Below, one piece after another: positions 1 through 9,582 of a stretch of DNA of 64,000 bases. The translations under genes were made by a program, and so were the position numbers. Positions within the stretch are counted from its first letter, which is position 1; every line of letters begins with the position of its first letter. The notes under the pieces were generated by a model. That model saw nothing but the letters and a program-made list of their open reading frames with translations, did no database searches and was not told the origin of the DNA. Location: assembly GCF_900100045.1 (NCBI RefSeq), contig NZ_FNEA01000003.1:1-64000 (forward strand). The letters run 5' to 3'. The DNA comes from Paracoccus denitrificans (GTDB lineage Bacteria > Pseudomonadota > Alphaproteobacteria > Rhodobacterales > Rhodobacteraceae).

Positions 1-16
1 GGGCCGCCCCCGAGGC

Positions 17-1621
17 TTATTTCTGGATGCGGTAGATGTCCTTGGCATACCAGTCGTTCATCACGTTCTCGGTCGGCAGGCCCTTGATGTCGTCGCGGAT
101 CATGTCGACCTTGGAATATTGATAGACCGGGACCAGCGGCATGTCCTCGGCCAGGATCTTCTCGGCCGCGGTATATTGCGCGTTCGGGTCTTCCGAGGTC
201 TTGGACTGATCCATCAGCCTGTCGAATTCCGGGTTGGAATACTTGCCGGAGTTCATGCCCGTGCTGCGGAAATAGTCGAGGAAGGTCGAGGCCTCGTTAT
301 AGTCGGCGCACCAGGCATAGCGGGCCATCTCGAAATCCTGCGACTGCATGCGGTCGGTATGCACCTTCCATTCCACGTTGTTCAGGGTCAGCTCGACGCC
401 GATCTGCTTGTAGAACTGCTGCGCGGCGACGGCGATCTTCTTGTGGTTCTCGTCGGTATTGTATTGCAGGGTCAGCTTCAGCGGCTTGCCGGGGCCGTAG
501 CCGGCCTCGGCCAGAAGCGCCTTGGCCTTTTCCAGCCGTTCGGCCTGGGACCAGCCCGCATAGTCGATCTCGGGCATCTGGAAGCCCTCGATGGCCCAAT
601 GCGACCAGTTATAGGCGGGCTTCTGGCCGCCCTGCAGGATCTGGTTCACCACCACGTCGCGCTGCATGGCATAGCTGAGCGCCTTGCGCACCCGCACGTC
701 CTTCAGCGCCTCGGGGCCTTTCTCGCTGACGTTCAGCAGATAGGCATAGGTGCAGGAATAGGGAATCGAGATCGCCTGGTCGGGAAACTGCTCCTTGAGC
801 CGCGGATATTGCCCGGCGGGGATCTGCACCCGGTCCAGCTCGCCCGCCTGATAGCGGGTCAGCGCGACGTTGTTGTCGTTCACCGTCAGGCCCTTGATCC
901 GCTCCATCACGACATTGGCGGCGTCCCAGTATTCCGGGTTCTTCTCCATGCTGATCTGCACGCCCAGGTCGTGGCTTTTCAGCACATAGGCGCCGTTGCC
1001 GACCAGCTTGCCGGGCTGGGTCCAGTTGTCGCCCTCGGCCTCGACGACCTTCTGGTTGACCGGGAAGGTCGAGCCATGCGTGACCATCTTGGGGAAATAG
1101 GGCGTCGGCGTGGAAAGCCTGACCTCCAGCGTGTGGTCGTCCAGCGCCTTGACGGCCAGTTCCTCGGGCTGCTTCTCGCCCTTGACCACGGCGCTGGCGT
1201 TCTCGACGTTCATCAGCTCCATGAACCAGGCATATTCCGAGGCGGTCTCGGGATTGGCGAGCCGCCGCCAGGCATAGACGAAATCGCCCGCTACGACCGG
1301 ATCGCCATTCGACCATTTCGCCTCGGGGCGCAGGTGGAAGGTATAGGTCAGCTTGTCCTCGGACAGGTCGAACCCGCTCGCGACGCCGGGGACCGGCGCG
1401 CCCTTGTCGTCCTCGTTCAGCAGGCCCTCGAACAGCTGGCGGATGATGTCCGAGCCCTCGACATCGGTGTTCTTCTGCGGGTCGGCGGTCTTGATCGCGT
1501 CCAGCAGCCAGAAGGTATAGGACTGGTTCTCGGCCAGCTTCTCGCCCTCGGCGGGCTGGACCGCCAGTGCGGGCAGGGCCAGGCCTGCAACCAATGCGGT
1601 CGTCAGGAACAGTCGGGTCAT
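17..1621 (-). CDS. Peptide ABC transporter substrate-binding protein (OppA/SBP_bac_5 family)
   Basis: Periplasmic binding protein of 534 residues that would deliver oligopeptides to an inner-membrane ABC permease. The ATG at 1621 follows a GAGAGGTG ribosome site and opens a clear Sec signal peptide (MTRLFLTTALVAGLALPALA). The frame is open further upstream but has no signal peptide there. Family hallmarks include the early segment SDIIRQLFEGLL, the LRPEAKWSNGDPV stretch and the late DVRVRKALSYAM helix. The length fits OppA/DppA (about 530). It is divergent from the cobalamin genes across about 140 bases. No permease or ATPase gene lies to its right, so partners, if adjacent, are left of the window. 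The exact substrate cannot be read from the sequence. Confidence 0.92.
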   Translation of the reverse strand: MTRLFLTTALVAGLALPALAVQPAEGEKLAENQSYTFWLLDAIKTADPQKNTDVEGSDIIRQLFEGLLNEDDKGAPVPGVASGFDLSEDKLTYTFHLRPEAKWSNGDPVVAGDFVYAWRRLANPETASEYAWFMELMNVENASAVVKGEKQPEELAVKALDDHTLEVRLSTPTPYFPKMVTHGSTFPVNQKVVEAEGDNWTQPGKLVGNGAYVLKSHDLGVQISMEKNPEYWDAANVVMERIKGLTVNDNNVALTRYQAGELDRVQIPAGQYPRLKEQFPDQAISIPYSCTYAYLLNVSEKGPEALKDVRVRKALSYAMQRDVVVNQILQGGQKPAYNWSHWAIEGFQMPEIDYAGWSQAERLEKAKALLAEAGYGPGKPLKLTLQYNTDENHKKIAVAAQQFYKQIGVELTLNNVEWKVHTDRMQSQDFEMARYAWCADYNEASTFLDYFRSTGMNSGKYSNPEFDRLMDQSKTSEDPNAQYTAAEKILAEDMPLVPVYQYSKVDMIRDDIKGLPTENVMNDWYAKDIYRIQK

Positions 1622-1760
1622 GGGGCACCTCTCTGATGATGCATAGCGCGGTTCTTGTCGTCCGTGCCGCGCGGATGATCGAAATTGAGCACAAAACCTG
1701 TAAGACAGCAAGTGCGATTTCCGGCTTTCGCAGCGCCCGCCCATGTGAAACAAGATCGAC

Positions 1761-2294
1761 ATGAGCAGCGATCCGTGCATCACCCTGGTCACCGGCGGCG
1801 CCCGTTCGGGCAAGTCCGCGCTGGCCGAAACCATCGCGGCCCGGCACGAGGGCGCGCGGATCTACATCGCCACGGCCGAGGCCCGGGACGACGAAATGAC
1901 GCAGCGCATCGGCCTGCACCGCGACCGGCGGGGCAGCGGCTGGCGCACGGTCGAGGAGCCGCGCGATCTGGCGGGCGCTCTGGCGCGCACGGACGGGCAG
2001 GGCGCGCGGCTGGTCGATTGCCTGACGCTGTGGCTGTCGAACCTGATGGCCGACGGCGACGATCCCGGCCCGCGGGTCCGCCGGCTTTGCGAGGTGCTGG
2101 GCACGCAGGACAGCCCCGTGGTGCTGGTGACGAACGAGCTGGGTCTGGGCATCGTGCCCGAAAATGCGCTTGCCCGCCGCTTCCGCGACGAGCATGGCTG
2201 GATGAACCAGGCGGTGGCCCGGGTCGCTGACGAGGTCTGGATGGCCGTCAGCGGCCTGCCGCTATGCCTGAAACCGCAAAGAGGGACACCGTGA
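1761..2294 (+). CDS. cobU: Bifunctional adenosylcobinamide kinase / adenosylcobinamide-phosphate guanylyltransferase
   Basis: Phosphorylates adenosylcobinamide and then adds GMP to give adenosylcobinamide-GDP, an early step of nucleotide-loop assembly of vitamin B12. The protein is 177 residues, the normal CobU/CobP size. The P-loop GGARSGKS is near residue 12, with VDCLTLWLSN and the TNELGLGIVPENALARRFRD block further on. It is the first gene of a three-gene run with cobT and cobS. Its stop overlaps the likely GTG start of cobT (GTGA). It is called cobP in Pseudomonas-style nomenclature. No B12-box type riboswitch was recognised in the short leader. Confidence 0.95.
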   Translation: MSSDPCITLVTGGARSGKSALAETIAARHEGARIYIATAEARDDEMTQRIGLHRDRRGSGWRTVEEPRDLAGALARTDGQGARLVDCLTLWLSNLMADGDDPGPRVRRLCEVLGTQDSPVVLVTNELGLGIVPENALARRFRDEHGWMNQAVARVADEVWMAVSGLPLCLKPQRGTP

Positions 2295-3247
2295 AAGAGT
2301 TCGACCAAACCGCCGCCGCCGCCGCCCGCGACCGTCAGGACCAGTTGACCAAGCCCCCGGGATCGCTGGGCCGGCTCGAGGAACTGGCCGTGTTCATGGC
2401 CGGCTGGCAGGGCCGCGAGCGGCCAAAGATCGAGCGCGCGCAGGCGCTGGTCTTTGCCGGCAATCACGGCGTCACCGCGCAAGGCGTGAACCCGTTCCCG
2501 GTCGAGGTCACGGCCCAGATGGTCGAGAATTTCCGCAAGGGCGGCGCGGCGATCAACCAGCTTTGCCGGCTGGCGGGCGCCGAGTTGCAGGTCATCGCGC
2601 TGGACCTCGACCGGCCGACCGGCGATTTCACCCAGGGGATGGCGATGGAGATCGACGACCTGGTCGCCGCCATCCAGACCGGTAAGAACGCCGTCGACGC
2701 GCAGGCCGACGTCATCCTGCTGGGCGAGATGGGGATCGGCAATTCCACCGTCGCGGCGGCGCTGGCGGCGGCGACCTTCGGCGGCACGGCCGAGGATTGG
2801 GTCGGGCCGGGCACCGGCGCCGACGACGAGGTGCTGGCCCGCAAGATCGGCGCCGTCGAGGCCGGGCTCAAGCGCCACAAGGGCGCGGCGACGGCGGCCT
2901 CGATCCTGGGCTCCTATGGCGGGCGCGAGCAGGCGGCGATCTGCGGCGCGGTGATCCGCGCGCGCGAGTTGGGAATCCCGGTGATCCTGGACGGCTTCAT
3001 CTGTTCGGCGGCGGCGGGTGTCCTGCTGGTCAACGACCGCAACGCGCTGGACCATTGCCTGATCGGCCATGAAAGCGCCGAGCCGGGCCACCGCCGCCTG
3101 ATCGCGGTGATGCGCAAGGAGCCGGTGGTGACGCTGGACATGCGGCTGGGCGAGGGCACGGGCGCGGCGGTGGCGCTGATGATCCTGCGCGCGGCGCTGG
3201 AATGCCACGACGGCATGGCCACCTTCGCCGAGGCCGGGATTGGCTAG
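2291..3247 (+). CDS. cobT: Nicotinate-nucleotide--dimethylbenzimidazole phosphoribosyltransferase
   Basis: Makes alpha-ribazole-5'-phosphate from nicotinate mononucleotide and dimethylbenzimidazole, which supplies the lower ligand of cobalamin. It is about 318 residues from the GTG at 2291, which has a GAGGGA ribosome site and overlaps the cobU stop. An in-frame ATG at 2264 inside cobU is the alternative. Visible family signatures are TKPPGSLGRLEELA, FAGNHGV, GEMGIGNST, the LDGFICSAAA segment and the C-terminal TFAEAGI, whose glutamate corresponds to the catalytic base of CobT. It lies between cobU and cobS, which act before and after it in the same branch. Confidence 0.95.
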   Translation: MKEFDQTAAAAARDRQDQLTKPPGSLGRLEELAVFMAGWQGRERPKIERAQALVFAGNHGVTAQGVNPFPVEVTAQMVENFRKGGAAINQLCRLAGAELQVIALDLDRPTGDFTQGMAMEIDDLVAAIQTGKNAVDAQADVILLGEMGIGNSTVAAALAAATFGGTAEDWVGPGTGADDEVLARKIGAVEAGLKRHKGAATAASILGSYGGREQAAICGAVIRARELGIPVILDGFICSAAAGVLLVNDRNALDHCLIGHESAEPGHRRLIAVMRKEPVVTLDMRLGEGTGAAVALMILRAALECHDGMATFAEAGIG

Positions 3248-4007
3248 GCCGCTGGCCGAGACGGCGCTGGCGCTGGTCTGGCTGACCCGGCTGCCCGTGG
3301 GGCGGCTGTTGCCCGTCCCGACGCCGGCGCTGGCGCAGGCGGCATGGGCCTTTCCGCTGGTCGGGCTGGCCGTCGGGCTGATCGGCGCCGCCGTGCTGGG
3401 GCTGGCCGCCCTTGCCGGGTTGCCGGCGCTGGTCGCGGCGCTGCTGGCGGTGGGCGCCATGATCCTTGCCACCGGCGGGCTGCACGAGGACGGTCTGGCC
3501 GATTGCGCCGACGGCAGCGGCGGCGGGACGCGAGAGCGGCGGCTGGAAATCATGCGCGATTCCCGCATCGGCAGCTATGGCGTGCTGGCGCTGGTGCTGA
3601 CGGTCGGGTTGCGCGTGGCGGCCATCGCGGCGCTTGCCGGCGATCCGTGGCTGGCGGCGGCGGCCGTGACCGGGCTGGCGGCGGCGTCGCGGGCCGGCAT
3701 GGCGGCGGGGTTGGGGCTGATGCCGCCGGCGCGGCCCGACGGCCTTGGCCATGCGGCGGGGCGGCCGACGCGCGGCGTGGTCCTGGCCGCGCTGGCACTG
3801 GGGGGTGCGGCGCTGCTGCTGCCGGCGCTTTGCCTGCCGCTTCCGGTCGCCGGCTGGGCGGTGCCGGTCGCGGCGGTGGCGACGGCGCAGCTGTGGCTTG
3901 CCCGCCGGGCCATGCGGGCGCTTGGCGGCCAGACCGGCGACGTGCTGGGCGCCATGCAGCAGGCGGGCGAGACGGCCGGGCTGGTCGTGCTGACGGCGCT
4001 CGTCTAG
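3240..4007 (+). CDS. cobS: Adenosylcobinamide-GDP ribazoletransferase (cobalamin synthase)
   Basis: Integral membrane enzyme that joins adenosylcobinamide-GDP and alpha-ribazole to complete cobalamin. It has 255 residues with several hydrophobic helices. The diagnostic motif GGLHEDGLADCADG is near residue 79, followed by MRDSRIGSYG. It begins at a TTG at 3240 and overlaps cobT by 8 bases, consistent with translational coupling. Alanine and glycine content is very high, as expected for this family in a high-GC genome. It closes the cobU-cobT-cobS run. The next gene is separated by about 140 bases and belongs to another system. Confidence 0.94.
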   Translation: MARPLAETALALVWLTRLPVGRLLPVPTPALAQAAWAFPLVGLAVGLIGAAVLGLAALAGLPALVAALLAVGAMILATGGLHEDGLADCADGSGGGTRERRLEIMRDSRIGSYGVLALVLTVGLRVAAIAALAGDPWLAAAAVTGLAAASRAGMAAGLGLMPPARPDGLGHAAGRPTRGVVLAALALGGAALLLPALCLPLPVAGWAVPVAAVATAQLWLARRAMRALGGQTGDVLGAMQQAGETAGLVVLTALV

Positions 4008-4144
4008 CCGCCGTTACGTCGCGTCGCGTTTTTCTTGACGGGTTTTTGCGGTTCACTCATACCCAACGGCTACATGAAGAGGTCTGGGACCATCTGCCGC
4101 GCGCCGTCGCATGAGGCGGTCATGGATTTAGGGAGGTTTGTCAT

Positions 4145-4768
4145 ATGGGTGCCCTGTTGGGGCTTTCTCGCGGCATTGACCGCGTCAATTCGGCCATCGG
4201 CCGAAGCGTGAGCTGGCTGATCCTGGTCGCCGTGCTGGTCAGCGCCGGGAATGCGGTCATCCGCAAGGTGCTGAACACCTCGTCCAACGCCTGGCTGGAA
4301 CTGCAATGGTATCTTTTCGGTGCCGCCTTCCTCGGCGCGGCGGCCTATACGGTGAAGGAGAACGAGCATATCCGCATCGACATCATCTATGGCATCTGGA
4401 GTCGCCGCCGCCAGCACTGGATCGACCTGATCGGGCATGTCTTCTTCCTGATGCCCTTCGTCACGCTGATGATCTGGTATCTCTACCCCTGGGCGATGCG
4501 CTCCTATTACCGGGGCGAGGTCTCGACCAATGCCGGGGGACTGGTGCTGTGGCCCGCCAAGATGCTTCTGCTGGCCGGCTTCATCATGCTGTTCTTCCAG
4601 GGTATTTCCGAGATCATCAAGAAGATCGCCGTCATGCGCGGCATCATCGAAGACCCCAACCCCTTCGTCTCGGCGCATGAGGCCGCGGCGATGGAGGGCG
4701 ACATCATGGTCCGCGAAATGGCCGCCGCGATCGAGGAAGACACCCAGGACGGAGAGACCCGCAAATGA
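4145..4768 (+). CDS. TRAP transporter small permease subunit (DctQ)
   Basis: Small membrane subunit of a tripartite ATP-independent periplasmic transporter, 207 residues. Four hydrophobic segments are visible, starting with SWLILVAVLVSAGNAVIRK, and the conserved WLELQWYLFGAAFLGAAAYT region follows. The final 50 residues are hydrophilic and acidic and probably cytoplasmic. GGGAGG lies just upstream of the ATG. The stop overlaps the ATG of the large subunit. Together with that gene and the minus-strand binding protein at 6763-7887 this forms a complete transporter. Confidence 0.93.
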   Translation: MGALLGLSRGIDRVNSAIGRSVSWLILVAVLVSAGNAVIRKVLNTSSNAWLELQWYLFGAAFLGAAAYTVKENEHIRIDIIYGIWSRRRQHWIDLIGHVFFLMPFVTLMIWYLYPWAMRSYYRGEVSTNAGGLVLWPAKMLLLAGFIMLFFQGISEIIKKIAVMRGIIEDPNPFVSAHEAAAMEGDIMVREMAAAIEEDTQDGETRK

Positions 4769-6657
4769 TGGTCTTCATCGCGCAGAACATGGCGCCGATC
4801 ATGTTCGCCTCGCTGGTGCTGTTTCTGCTCTTCGGCTATCCGGTCGCCTTCGCGCTGGCCGCGAACGGGCTGTTGTTCTTCGTCATCGGCGTCGAGCTTG
4901 CGCCGCTTTCGGGCGGCAACATCAACCTCAGCTGGCCATTGCTGAACGCCATGCCCGAACGGTTATGGGGGGTGATGTCGAACGAGACATTGCTGGCCAT
5001 TCCATTCTTCACCTTCATGGGCATCGTGCTGGAGAAATCCGGCATGGCCGAGGATCTGCTGGACACGGTGGGCCAGCTTTTCGGCCCGATCCGCGGCGGC
5101 CTGGCCTATGCGGTTATCATCGTCGGCGCGCTGCTGGCGGCGACGACCGGCGTGGTCGCGGCCTCGGTCATCGCCATGGGCCTGATCTCGCTGCCGATCA
5201 TGCTGCGCTATGGCTATGACCGGCGCATCGCCTCGGGGACCATCGCGGCCTCGGGGACGCTGGCGCAGATCATCCCGCCCTCGCTGGTGCTGATCGTGCT
5301 GGCCGACCAGCTCGGCCGTTCGGTGGGCGACATGTACAAGGGCGCGCTGATCCCCGGCCTGGTGCTGACCGGGATGTACATGGTCTACATCTTCGTCATG
5401 TCGATCATCCGGCCGAACAGCCTGCCGGCCTTGCCGAAAGAGGCGCGGACGCTGGGCTCGGGCGTGACCTCGCTTTTCGTGGCGTTGGCGCTGACCGTCG
5501 GCATGGCTTGGCTGGCGTTCCGCTGGCTCTATCCGACGCATGGGCGGGATGCCGACATCCTGGCCCCGGCGCTGGCGGTGATCGTGATCTATGTCGCCGC
5601 GCTGCTGGACCGGGCGCTGAAGATCAACGTGATGTCGCGGCTGGCACAACAGGTCGTCATCGTGCTGATCCCGCCGCTGGCGCTGATCTTCCTGGTGCTG
5701 GGCACGATCTTCCTGGGCATCGCCACCCCGACCGAGGGCGGCGCCATGGGCGCTGTCGGCGCGCTGCTGCTGGCCGGGGTCAAGAACCGGCTCAGCTATG
5801 ACGTGATCCGGCAGGCGCTGCTGGCCACGACGCGGCTGTCGGCCTTTGTCATGTTCATCCTGATCGGGGCGCGGGTGTTCTCGCTGACCTTCTACGGCGT
5901 GAACGGGCATATCTGGGTCGAGCATCTGCTGACCTCGCTGCCCGGCGGCGAATACGGTTTCCTGATCGCGGTCTCGGTGCTGGTCTTCCTGCTGGCCTTC
6001 TTTCTCGACTTCTTCGAGCTGGCCTTCATCATCGTGCCGCTGCTGGCACCGGCGGCCGAGGCGATGGGCATCGACCTGATCTGGTTCGGCGTGCTTCTGG
6101 GCGTGAACATGCAGACCAGCTTCATGCACCCGCCCTTCGGGTTCTCGCTGTTCTTCCTGCGCTCGGTGGCGCCGAAATCGCCTTATGTCGACAAGGTGAC
6201 CGGCCAGACCATGCAGCCGGTGACCACCGGGCAGATCTATTGGGGCGCGGTGCCCTATGTCTGCATCCAGCTGGTGATGGTGGCCGTCGTCATGGCCTTC
6301 CCCGGGCTGGTCATGCATTACAAGGGCGCGCCCATCGACACCTCGAACGTCCGCTTCGAGATCCCCTCGGGCGGTGGCTTGGGTGGCTTGGGCGGTCTTG
6401 GCGGGCTGGGCGATCCCTTCGGCCAGCCGGCTGCGCCGGGAACCGCGGCGCCGAATGCGCAGGGCGGCATTCCCGCGCCGGGCGGGTTGGACAGTCCGCC
6501 GAATTTCGGCACGCCCGCAACCCCGGCTCCGGCTACGCCCGCCCCGGCGGATGGCGCCACGACGCCCGCCCCCGCCGCGCCCGACCTGGGCGGGCTGGGC
6601 GGCCTCTCCGGTCCGCCGCCGGGCCTGACGGCCCCGCAGCAACCGGCAGGGAACTGA
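4765..6657 (+). CDS. TRAP transporter large permease subunit (DctM) with unusual Gly/Pro/Ala tail
   Basis: Large membrane subunit that carries out sodium-coupled solute transport. It has 630 residues. The first 520 or so match DctM, with many hydrophobic helices and the hairpin-loop signatures ASGTLAQIIPPS (about residue 160) and GIATPTEGGAMGAVGA (about 320). The last 110 residues are not part of the usual family: GGLGGLGGLGGLG repeats are followed by a proline-, alanine- and threonine-rich stretch. The start overlaps the DctQ stop. An intrinsic terminator follows directly. The tail is predicted disordered, and its role is unknown. Confidence 0.93.
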   Translation: MMVFIAQNMAPIMFASLVLFLLFGYPVAFALAANGLLFFVIGVELAPLSGGNINLSWPLLNAMPERLWGVMSNETLLAIPFFTFMGIVLEKSGMAEDLLDTVGQLFGPIRGGLAYAVIIVGALLAATTGVVAASVIAMGLISLPIMLRYGYDRRIASGTIAASGTLAQIIPPSLVLIVLADQLGRSVGDMYKGALIPGLVLTGMYMVYIFVMSIIRPNSLPALPKEARTLGSGVTSLFVALALTVGMAWLAFRWLYPTHGRDADILAPALAVIVIYVAALLDRALKINVMSRLAQQVVIVLIPPLALIFLVLGTIFLGIATPTEGGAMGAVGALLLAGVKNRLSYDVIRQALLATTRLSAFVMFILIGARVFSLTFYGVNGHIWVEHLLTSLPGGEYGFLIAVSVLVFLLAFFLDFFELAFIIVPLLAPAAEAMGIDLIWFGVLLGVNMQTSFMHPPFGFSLFFLRSVAPKSPYVDKVTGQTMQPVTTGQIYWGAVPYVCIQLVMVAVVMAFPGLVMHYKGAPIDTSNVRFEIPSGGGLGGLGGLGGLGDPFGQPAAPGTAAPNAQGGIPAPGGLDSPPNFGTPATPAPATPAPADGATTPAPAAPDLGGLGGLSGPPPGLTAPQQPAGN

Positions 6658-6663
6658 CAAGGG

Positions 6664-6689
6664 AAAGGCGGCCTTCCGGTCGCCTTTTT
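6664..6689 (+). terminator. Intrinsic terminator after dctM
   Basis: The stem AAAGGCGGCC / GGTCGCCTTT (one mismatch) is followed by a run of T. It sits 7 bases after the dctM stop and faces the plus strand. Confidence 0.8.
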
Positions 6690-6714
6690 CCGTTGTCGCC
6701 GCCTGAAACGAAAA

Positions 6715-6742
6715 GGGCCGCCGCGATTTCTCGCGGCGGCCC
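6715..6742 (-). terminator. Intrinsic terminator for the minus-strand TRAP binding-protein gene
   Basis: The perfect 12-base inverted repeat GGGCCGCCGCGA, with a 4-base loop, is preceded on the plus strand by AAAA, which reads as a T-run on the minus strand. It lies just past the stop of the binding-protein gene, back to back with the dctM terminator. Confidence 0.85.
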
Positions 6743-6762
6743 CGATGCAATCCGGCACCGGC

Positions 6763-8055
<1,293 letters not shown>

Positions 8056-8125
8056 TCATCGGGCTACCCAAGCGGTTTGGGCTTGCCTATACTGGCAGGG
8101 GTCCGGGGCTTTGGGGGAACAAGGG

Positions 8126-8590
8126 ATGCGCTGTCCTTTCTGTGGAAATGTCGATACGCAGGTCAAGGATTCGCGTCCGGCCGAAGACAACGTGGCCATC
8201 CGCCGCCGCCGCTTCTGCCCGGCCTGCGGCGGTCGTTTCACCACCTATGAACGCGTGCAGCTGCGCGATCTGGTCGTGGTCAAGTCCAGCGGCCGGCGCG
8301 AGGATTTCGACCGCACCAAGCTGGAGCGCTCGATCCGCATCGCCATGCAGAAACGCCCCATCGAGCCCGAGCGCATCGACCAGATGATCTCGGGCATCGT
8401 GCGCCGGCTGGAAAGCATGGGCGACACCGACATCCCCTCGAAGGTCATCGGCGAGATCGTGATGGAGACGCTGGCCCGGATCGATACCGTGGCCTATGTG
8501 CGTTTCGCCAGCGTCTACAAGAACTTCCAGGCGGCGGACGATTTCGACAAGTTCGTCTCGGAGCTGCGCCCGGGCCTGGTCGAGGAGTGA
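8126..8590 (+). CDS. nrdR: Transcriptional repressor NrdR
   Basis: Zinc- and nucleotide-binding repressor of ribonucleotide reductase genes, 154 residues. The N-terminal zinc ribbon is formed by MRCPFCG and [15 protein letters not shown]. The ATP-cone follows ([17 protein letters not shown]). The ATG at 8126 starts exactly at the zinc ribbon, as in other NrdR proteins. It is coupled to ribD by a GTGA overlap, the common arrangement in this lineage. Confidence 0.96.
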   Translation: MRCPFCGNVDTQVKDSRPAEDNVAIRRRRFCPACGGRFTTYERVQLRDLVVVKSSGRREDFDRTKLERSIRIAMQKRPIEPERIDQMISGIVRRLESMGDTDIPSKVIGEIVMETLARIDTVAYVRFASVYKNFQAADDFDKFVSELRPGLVEE

Positions 8591-9582
8591 CCGACCGGCA
8601 TCACATGCGGCACGCGCTGGCGCTGGCGCGGCGCGGGTTGGGCAATGTCTGGCCCAATCCGGCGGTGGGCTGCGTGCTGGTGCGCGACGGCGTGGTGGTC
8701 GGGCGCGGCTGGACCCAGCCGGGTGGGCGTCCCCATGCCGAGGCGATGGCGCTGGCCCAGGCCGGCGAGGCCGCGCGGGGCGCCACCGCCTATGTCACGC
8801 TGGAGCCCTGCGCCCATCACGGCAAGACCCCGCCTTGCGCCGAGGCGCTGGTGCGTTCGGGCATGGCGCGCGTAGTGACCGCGCTGACCGATCCCGACCC
8901 GCGCGTGACCGGTCGCGGCCATGCCATCTTGCGTGCCGCCGGTATCGAGGTTGCCGAGGGCGTCTGCGAGGCCGAGGCGCGCGAGGTCCAGCGCGGCTTT
9001 CTAAGCCGCATCCAGCGCGGCCGGCCGATGCTGACGCTGAAACTGGCCGCCAGCTTCGACGGCCGCATCGCCACCGCCTCGGGCGAAAGCCAGTGGATCA
9101 CCGGCGCGCAGGCCCGGCGCCATGTCCACGCCCTGCGCCTGGGCCACGACGCGGTGATGGTCGGCGCCGAGACCGCGCGTGCCGACCGGCCGGGGCTGAA
9201 CGTGCGCGGTTTCGGCCCGGTGCGGCAGCCGGTGCGGATCGTCGTCTCGTCGCGACGCTTGCCCGACCTGCCGGGCGAGGGGCCGGAACACGGCCCGCTC
9301 TGGCAGGTCGCGGGCGAACCCGAGGCGTTCATGGCGGAACTTGGCACCCGTGGCCTGACCCGGGTGCTGTGCGAGGGCGGCGGGGTGCTGGCGGCAAGCC
9401 TCTTGCGGGCCGGCATGGTCGATCAGCTGATCGGCTATGGCGCCGGGGTGGTTCTTGGCGGCGACGGCCGGGCCGGGATCGGCGCGCTGGAACTGGAGCA
9501 TCTGGCCGACGCACCGCGCTTCCGGCTGGTCGAGACGCGCCGGATCGGGTCCGACATCATGCATCGCTGGCTGCGCGACTAG
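8587..9582 (+). CDS. ribD: Bifunctional diaminohydroxyphosphoribosylaminopyrimidine deaminase / 5-amino-6-(5-phosphoribosylamino)uracil reductase
   Basis: Catalyses two early steps of riboflavin synthesis: deamination and then side-chain reduction of the GTP-derived pyrimidine. It has 331 residues. The zinc deaminase domain (about residues 5-145) shows PHAEAMAL and [11 protein letters not shown]. The NADPH-dependent reductase domain (about 150-331) shows [12 protein letters not shown] and the glycine-rich [13 protein letters not shown]. It starts at a GTG overlapping the nrdR stop, with GAGGA upstream. The next riboflavin gene, ribE, is 4.9 kb away beyond a capsule export cassette on the opposite strand. 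Confidence 0.96.
   Translation: MTDRHHMRHALALARRGLGNVWPNPAVGCVLVRDGVVVGRGWTQPGGRPHAEAMALAQAGEAARGATAYVTLEPCAHHGKTPPCAEALVRSGMARVVTALTDPDPRVTGRGHAILRAAGIEVAEGVCEAEAREVQRGFLSRIQRGRPMLTLKLAASFDGRIATASGESQWITGAQARRHVHALRLGHDAVMVGAETARADRPGLNVRGFGPVRQPVRIVVSSRRLPDLPGEGPEHGPLWQVAGEPEAFMAELGTRGLTRVLCEGGGVLAASLLRAGMVDQLIGYGAGVVLGGDGRAGIGALELEHLADAPRFRLVETRRIGSDIMHRWLRD

Noticed and set aside
119..1636. Long plus-strand open frame of about 500 codons opposite the peptide-binding protein gene
   Set aside because: It is the antisense of a well-supported gene, rich in His, Gly and Leu, with no domain and no ribosome site. Long antisense frames are common at this G+C content.
1622..1760. Cobalamin riboswitch upstream of cobU
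   Set aside because: No B12-box-like sequence was seen and the leader is shorter than a typical cobalamin riboswitch.
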